Positions 21,656 to 25,466 of a stretch of DNA of 25,466 bases are shown here, in pieces. The translations under genes and the position numbers were made by a program. The first letter of the stretch is position 1. Each line of letters starts with the position of its first letter. The DNA is from DATKEG01 sp035544515 (GTDB lineage Bacteria > Acidobacteriota > Vicinamibacteria > Fen-336): the NCBI GenBank assembly GCA_035544515.1, contig DATKEG010000129.1, forward strand, positions 1-25,466, written 5' to 3'. The notes beneath the pieces are model-generated. The model saw nothing but the letters and a program-made list of their open reading frames with translations. It did not search any database and had not been told where the DNA came from.

Positions 21656-23086
21656 TCACGCGGTCGCTCCGCGCCGCCGCCACCACAGGTAGGCCGGAAC
21701 GCCGGCGCCCACGAGGAGCAGGCCGAGGAACGACTCCAGCGGCTTCTCGACCAGCGTGTTCACGAGGAGCGCGGAGGCGGCGAGGACGAACAGTGCCGGC
21801 ACCACGGGATAGCCCCAGGTGCGGTACGGCCGCGGCGCGTCCGGCCGCGTGCGCCGCAGCACGATCACGGCCGCGCCGGTCAGCGCGTGGAAGAGGAAGA
21901 GGGCGAAGATCACGTAGGTGTAGAGCTGCTCGTAGGTGCCGGTGAAGGTCAGGGCCACCGCCCAGGCGCCCTGGGCCACCAGGCAGGCGGTCGGCGTGCG
22001 GTAGCGCGGGTGGATGCGGGACAGGCTTCGGAAGAACAGGCCGTCCTGCGCCATGGGCAGGTAGCCGCGCGCGGCGTAGAGCACGGTCGCCGAGATGCAG
22101 CCGAAGGTGGAGACGACCACGGCCAGGGAGACCAACCGCGCGCCCGTGGGGCCGAACAGGGCCGCGGCCGCGGTCTCGCCGATGCGGCTCGTCTGCCCCA
22201 TCTCCTCCAGGGGGACGGCGCGGGCGTAGACGAGGTTCACGAGCAGGTACAACCCCGTGATGGCCAGCGTGCCCGTGATCAGGCCGAGCGGGATGTTCCG
22301 CTCGGGACGGCGCACCTCCCCGGCCAGGAACGCGAAGCCGTACCAGCCGTCGTACGTCCAGAAGACCGCGATCATGGCCACGCCGAACGCGGCCAGGACG
22401 TTGCCCGACGGCAGGGGGGCCGCGGCGAACGGCTCCGCCACGGGCGCGGGCACGATCAGGCCCAGGAGCGCCAGGGCCAGGATGGAGCCGATCTTCGCCA
22501 GCGTCACCGCGTTCTGCACCAGCGTCCCTTCGCGCAGGCCGACGTAGTTGATGGCGGTGAGGAACACGATCGCCAGCGCTCCCGCCACCTGTCCGCCGTT
22601 GACGACCCACGTCCAGGGGCCGACCGGCGCGGTGAAGAGCACGTGGCGGGTGGAGAACAGGGGCAGGAACGACCCGAGGTACTCCCCGAACCCGACCGCG
22701 AGCGTGGCGATGCCGCCGCTCATGATCACGAAGAAGCACGTCCAGCCGAAGAGGAAGCCCCAGAGCGGGCCGTAGGCCTCCTTGAGATACTGATACTGCC
22801 CGCCGGCACGCGGGTACATCGCGCCCAGCTCCGCGATGGTCAGGGCGCCGCAAAGCGTGAGCAGCCCGCCCATCACCCAGGCCAGCAGGATGAGGCCGGT
22901 ATGGGGCAGCACGCGCGCCATGTCGCCGGTGGTGATGAAGATCCCGGTGCCCAGCACCGAGCCGATGGTGACGAGGGCGCCGTCCCAGGCGCCCAGCCGC
23001 CGGACGAGCTGCGGTCCGGCCGCCGGCCCTTCGCGCGCGTCCGCCGCCATGGCGCGCGGCGCGACGGCGGGCTGCGGGTCGGCCAT
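21656..23086 (-). CDS. APC-superfamily amino acid permease (LAT/SteT-like)
   Basis: A 476-aa, 12-helix transporter. The substrate-carboxylate motif is intact: VTIGSVLGTGIFITTG (39-54, unwound helix 1). It is followed by the helix 2-3 block AELGAMYPRAGGQYQYLKEA (85-104), both typical of L-type amino acid transporter relatives such as the SteT serine/threonine exchanger. A later VFWTYDGWYGFAFLAGEV fits helix 6 and its loop. It probably imports or exchanges neutral amino acids; direction and specificity are unknown. ATG 23086 is supported by TACAAT 9 nt upstream. An internal ATG 12 codons later is possible. It is first in a two-gene run with YihY and divergent from the GNAT gene, with which it shares a 33-nt control region. 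Confidence 0.9.
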   Translation of the reverse strand: MADPQPAVAPRAMAADAREGPAAGPQLVRRLGAWDGALVTIGSVLGTGIFITTGDMARVLPHTGLILLAWVMGGLLTLCGALTIAELGAMYPRAGGQYQYLKEAYGPLWGFLFGWTCFFVIMSGGIATLAVGFGEYLGSFLPLFSTRHVLFTAPVGPWTWVVNGGQVAGALAIVFLTAINYVGLREGTLVQNAVTLAKIGSILALALLGLIVPAPVAEPFAAAPLPSGNVLAAFGVAMIAVFWTYDGWYGFAFLAGEVRRPERNIPLGLITGTLAITGLYLLVNLVYARAVPLEEMGQTSRIGETAAAALFGPTGARLVSLAVVVSTFGCISATVLYAARGYLPMAQDGLFFRSLSRIHPRYRTPTACLVAQGAWAVALTFTGTYEQLYTYVIFALFLFHALTGAAVIVLRRTRPDAPRPYRTWGYPVVPALFVLAASALLVNTLVEKPLESFLGLLLVGAGVPAYLWWRRRGATA

Positions 23087-23095
23087 GAGTGGCGG

Positions 23096-23108
23096 ATTGT
23101 AATAGACT
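23096..23108. promoter_or_regulatory. Back-to-back divergent -10 elements for permease and GNAT genes
   Basis: Minus-strand TACAAT (23096-23101, 5/6 match) lies 9 nt before the permease ATG. Plus-strand TAGACT (23103-23108) lies 11 nt before the GNAT ATG. They are 1 nt apart, so each promoter's upstream region is the other's transcribed region and the two polymerases should exclude each other. Confidence 0.5.
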
Positions 23109-23119
23109 TCACACTGCGC

Positions 23120-23953
23120 ATGTCCGATGACGTCCGGATCCGCCGCGCGAGCGGCCGCGCGGACTACGACGCGTGCGTGCTCCTGCAGAAGGTGGTCTGG
23201 GGACTGGCCGACCTCGAGGTCACGTCGGCCATCCACCTCGTGGCCACCGTGCACGCGGGCGGCGCCCTGCACCTCGCGGAGACGGCGGCGGGCGAGCCGG
23301 TGGGGTTCGCCTACGCGTTCCCGGCGCTGCGCGGCGGACTTCCGCACCTCCACTCCGACATGCTGGCGGTGGTCCCCGAGTACCAGGAGCGCGGAGTGGG
23401 CGCGCGGCTCAAGTGGGCGCAGCGCGACGAGGCGCTGTCGCGCGGCATCGGCCTCATCACCTGGACGTACGACCCCATGCAGGCGCGGAACGCGCACCTG
23501 AACCTCCGCCGGCTGGGCGCGGTGGCCACGGAGTTCCTCGACGACTTCTACGGGGTGACGACCTCCGCGCTCCACCACGGCATGGCCACCGACCGCCTGC
23601 TGGTGCGCTGGGAGCTCAACGCCCCGCGGGTCAAGGAGCGGCTGAAGGAGGGCGCACCCCCGCGCAGCGAGCCCGCGCCGCCCCACCCCCGCGTCAACGA
23701 GGTGAAGTGGCAGGCCGGCTGGCCCGTCTCGTCCGATCCGCGCCTGGACCTGCAGGCGCCGGAGCTGCTGCTCGAGGTGCCGCCGGACTGGGACGTGCTG
23801 GCCAAGGCCGCGCCCCGCGTGGCCGAGGACTGGCACGGCAAGGTCCGCCTGGCCTTCACCTACTACTTCGGCCGCGGCTACGTGGCCCCCGACTTCTCGT
23901 CGAGCGAGGAGAAGGGCCGGCGGCGGCCGCTGTACGTGCTGAGGAAGGAGTAG
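23120..23953 (+). CDS. GNAT-fold acyltransferase, COG3375-like
   Basis: A 277-aa cytosolic protein. The acyl-CoA motif A is LAVVPEYQERGVGARLKWAQ (82-101), with Gln89-x-x-Gly92-x-Gly94 contacting the pyrophosphate. It is followed by ITWTYDPMQARNAHLNLRRL (113-132), a block characteristic of COG3375. The C-terminal half (about 165-277) is a proline-rich linker plus a region that ends in LAFTYYFGRGYVAPDF. In some bacteria members of this group sit beside N-acylamino acid racemases, suggesting amino acid N-succinylation or acetylation. That association is recalled from family knowledge, and no racemase is present here. Divergence from an amino acid permease is compatible with an amino acid substrate. 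ATG 23120 is supported by TAGACT 11 nt upstream. Confidence 0.83.
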   Translation: MSDDVRIRRASGRADYDACVLLQKVVWGLADLEVTSAIHLVATVHAGGALHLAETAAGEPVGFAYAFPALRGGLPHLHSDMLAVVPEYQERGVGARLKWAQRDEALSRGIGLITWTYDPMQARNAHLNLRRLGAVATEFLDDFYGVTTSALHHGMATDRLLVRWELNAPRVKERLKEGAPPRSEPAPPHPRVNEVKWQAGWPVSSDPRLDLQAPELLLEVPPDWDVLAKAAPRVAEDWHGKVRLAFTYYFGRGYVAPDFSSSEEKGRRRPLYVLRKE

Positions 23954-24005
23954 GGGCTGCCGGTAGCCGGTCAGACCCGTGCGTTGACGTCGATTAGACA
24001 TCAGA

Positions 24006-24020
24006 GGGGCATTTCGCCCC
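24006..24020. repeat. Inverted repeat GGGGC-ATTTC-GCCCC
   Basis: Perfect 5-bp GC stem with a 5-nt loop, immediately before the larger stem at 24021. Confidence 0.6.
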
Positions 24021-24073
24021 GCTGCCCGTCCTGCACGGCATGGTACGCGGTGTGTACCGCCCAGTCGGGCAGC
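24021..24073. repeat. 8-bp stem enclosing a nested hairpin
   Basis: GCTGCCCG (24021-24028) pairs perfectly with CGGGCAGC (24066-24073). Inside it, GGTAC/GTACC (24042-24046 and 24054-24058) and GCGGT/ACCGC (24047-24051 and 24056-24060) are two mutually exclusive 5-bp stems. Confidence 0.6.
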
Positions 24074-24123
24074 AGGCGCCCAAGTGAACAAACTCGTGCT
24101 CAGTCGAATTTGGCGATGTAGGA

Positions 24124-24140
24124 GGTGAGCCTAGCTCACC
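24124..24140. repeat. Inverted repeat GGTGAGC-CTA-GCTCACC
   Basis: Perfect 7-bp stem with a 3-nt loop. It is nearly a palindrome, so it could also be a protein binding site. Confidence 0.7.
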
Positions 24141-24142
24141 GG

Positions 24143-24159
24143 ACTCGCGGTCAGCGAGT
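24143..24159. repeat. Inverted repeat ACTCGC-GGTCA-GCGAGT
   Basis: Perfect 6-bp stem with a 5-nt loop, 2 nt after the previous inverted repeat. Confidence 0.65.
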
Positions 24160-24269
24160 TCGAAGCCAAGCATCCACACTCCTGCGCCAGTACGCCGCTC
24201 GGCATGATCCCGAGTAGGCTCGAGCCGCCGGTCCAACGAAGGTGGCGCAACCGATGGAAGTTCGCAGCT

Positions 24270-25466
24270 TCACCCGGTGTTAGTGGCCCTCGCGGGCTCG
24301 GAACCCGGCCGGTCGCGACGGACGCTCAAGTTGTTCCGGAACAAGTAGGGGAACCAGCCCGGCCGCGAACCGTACGGTCGAGCTTCCTCGCACACGGAGC
24401 CGGCGCCGTCGGGAGCACGGCGCCTTCCGAAGTACAGCGTCGCCTCATAGGCGTTGTGCCGGCGACACCGCAACGAGATCCCGTCGACGGTCGCCTCACC
24501 CCCGAGCACGTACGGGTCGACGTGGTGGAACTCCAAGAACCGGCGCTCGCCGCAACGGCGCCCGTTCGCACCGGCGAACGCGCACCGCCCGAGATCGCGC
24601 AGCCAGACCGCGCGCTTCACGGCGGCGGAGGGACAGCGGGCGCCCGGCCGGAGTCCCCGGGACCCGCGAGGCCGGGGCGTATCGGCGAACTTCTTCCGAG
24701 CCAGGTCCACCAGCAGCGTCGTGAGCGCCCGGTCGAGGATCGCGGCGTCATCGCCCGACGGGATCGCGTGACCGAGCATGTCCTTCGCCAGCCGCAGCTT
24801 CTCGAGGGTCTCTCCGCCGATCGTGAGCTGTAATTTGTAGCGCTCGGGCGAGAGCGGTGTCACCGAGGCCCGTACCGGCGTCGGGGGCGCCTGAGGCACG
24901 GCCGTTTCGGCCGGAATCGTAGCGTCCGGTCGGTGCGGCACTGCGGCGAGGGGCGCCGGCGTCGCCTCGGGCGGCAGCATCGGCAGCGTTGGCGCGAGCG
25001 GCACCGGCGGCGGCGGCGCGGCGGGTGCTGGCTCGGGCCGGGCGGTCGGAACTCTGCGAATGGAAGTGGGCACGTCCGGTCGCGGCGCGAGCCGTGCCCG
25101 GATCTTCTCGACCTCCTCCTTCCCCTTGCCGCGAGCCGACTCGAGGACGTCGCGGTGGTTTTCGGCCGTCAGGTAGGGGGCGAGGAGCCGTACGACCGTC
25201 AGGTTGACGGCGCCGGCGGCCAGCATTTCGAGTATCGTCGGGAAGCGGCGAGCGGCCCGAGCCACCATGATGCGCGTGTAGGCCTCGGCCTCGGAAAGGC
25301 CCAGCCTCTCCCGGCAGTACGCGAAGAGCGATGAGTACCCTTCGCGCAGGTGGACGTCGCGTGTGTCCAGCTCCGCGAGGTGGGCCACGAGCTCGGCCGT
25401 GGCGGCGCGCTCGCGGGCGGCGAGGCTCTTGACGCGAGCAACGAGCTCGGCGTCGGAGAGACGGGC
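24270..25466 (-). CDS. HNH endonuclease of the multi-copy Acidobacteria-type family, 5' end outside window
   Basis: The minus-strand frame is open from the right edge to TGA at 24270, about 398 codons. The N-terminal part is helical (AELVARVKSLAARERAATAE, then LAELDTRDVHLREGYSSLF, then LTVVRLLAPYLTAENHRDVL), as in DUF222-like HNH proteins. A Pro/Ala-rich linker of about 60 residues follows. Then comes a second helical block, LEKLRLAKDMLGHAIPSGDD. The nuclease domain is VKRAVWLRDLGRCAFAGANG, then ERRFLEFHHVDPYVLGGEAT with the His-His pair, then LRCRRHNAYEATLYFG with the final Asn. Cysteines flank the HNH core. The family occurs in many copies in some Acidobacteriota genomes; its role is unknown and a mobile or defence function is guessed. 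Here about 50 residues follow the usual end point at YFG. A GTG at 25388 is not the true start, because family sequence continues upstream. Confidence 0.85.
   Translation of the reverse strand, partial: ARLSDAELVARVKSLAARERAATAELVAHLAELDTRDVHLREGYSSLFAYCRERLGLSEAEAYTRIMVARAARRFPTILEMLAAGAVNLTVVRLLAPYLTAENHRDVLESARGKGKEEVEKIRARLAPRPDVPTSIRRVPTARPEPAPAAPPPPVPLAPTLPMLPPEATPAPLAAVPHRPDATIPAETAVPQAPPTPVRASVTPLSPERYKLQLTIGGETLEKLRLAKDMLGHAIPSGDDAAILDRALTTLLVDLARKKFADTPRPRGSRGLRPGARCPSAAVKRAVWLRDLGRCAFAGANGRRCGERRFLEFHHVDPYVLGGEATVDGISLRCRRHNAYEATLYFGRRRAPDGAGSVCEEARPYGSRPGWFPYLFRNNLSVRRDRPGSEPARATNTG

Larger units (their letters stand above)
23954..24269. other. 316-nt intergenic region with lower GC and clustered inverted repeats
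   Basis: No gene was recognised. By eye the GC is lower than in the rest of the window. Five perfect inverted repeats lie within 24006-24159 (listed separately). On the minus strand, 24001-24099 reads open for 32 codons to a TGA and ends LLPDWAVHTAYHAV followed by QDGQRGEMPL; it looks protein-like but has no start, so it may be a relic. A TTCGAA near 24159 resembles a T-loop, but no tRNA can be folded around it. Confidence 0.6.

Noticed and set aside
21619..21656. Possible fusion of permease and YihY, which are in the same frame separated by one TGA
   Set aside because: Both proteins are full length, and a separate TTG start with GGAGG is available. Two genes are the simpler reading.
24150..24180. 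GTTCGAAG resembling a tRNA T-loop
   Set aside because: The flanking bases do not form a T stem, and no acceptor, D or anticodon arms can be placed around it.
23994..24236. 80-codon minus-strand frame in the intergenic region
   Set aside because: No recognised motif, no ribosome binding site, and it runs through several inverted repeats. Kept only as part of the unexplained region.

Overview
The window is about 25.5 kb of very GC-rich (roughly 70% or more by eye), densely coded bacterial chromosome. The gene families present (S9 peptidase with PD40 propeller, Myxococcus-paralogue-type PilZ, BrkB/YihY, TPR lipoprotein-like proteins, and the HNH endonuclease family that occurs in many copies in Acidobacteriota), together with codon use and GC, suggest an Acidobacteriota-like or other deep-branching high-GC Gram-negative such as Myxococcota. 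That placement is an inference. No rRNA, tRNA, CRISPR array, insertion sequence or phage gene was recognised.

Layout. 1-5168 (+): the 3' end of an MtfA-type metallopeptidase, an active HtrA-like protease, an alpha/beta hydrolase, an RluA-type pseudouridine synthase and a secreted S9 peptidase. 5190-7041 (-): a membrane-anchored M23 metallopeptidase and a PilZ protein with a complete c-di-GMP motif, divergent from a GDSL/SGNH lipoprotein (7146-8183, +). 8184-8753 (+): a possible 51-codon upstream ORF with an internal repeat and a strong hairpin, overlapping by ATGA a second PilZ protein with a degenerate motif. 8857-12139 (-): a compact ornithine/glutamate-semialdehyde operon of P5C dehydrogenase, a small membrane protein with split CxxC motifs, and an archaeal-type class III aminotransferase.

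12210-17375 (+) is the most unusual part: four genes with gaps of +2, -1 and -4 nt encode a CPA1 Na+/H+ antiporter, a soluble RCK regulator fused to a cyclic-nucleotide-binding domain, a membrane-anchored HtrA-fold protein in which all three catalytic positions are replaced, and a CPA2-type antiporter homologue with no RCK domain and with Asn-Asn where Asp-Asp is usual. I propose a multi-component, ligand-gated cation/proton homeostasis module that may not have been described.

17365-23086 holds a multidrug-type ABC exporter (-), a META-domain lipoprotein (-), a secreted TPR-like protein (+), a YihY/BrkB membrane protein (-) and an APC amino acid permease (-). The permease is divergent from a COG3375-like GNAT protein (23120-23953, +), the two sharing back-to-back -10 elements. 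23954-24269 is a lower-GC gap with several perfect inverted repeats, next to a 5'-truncated HNH endonuclease gene that runs off the right edge.

Regulation. Many genes carry a TANNNT -10-like element only 6-12 nt before the start codon (TATGCT, TAGACT, TAACGT, TACCAT, TATGAT, TACAAT, TAGTGT), which suggests frequent leaderless or near-leaderless mRNAs. Others have clear Shine-Dalgarno sequences, several of them in front of TTG or GTG starts.
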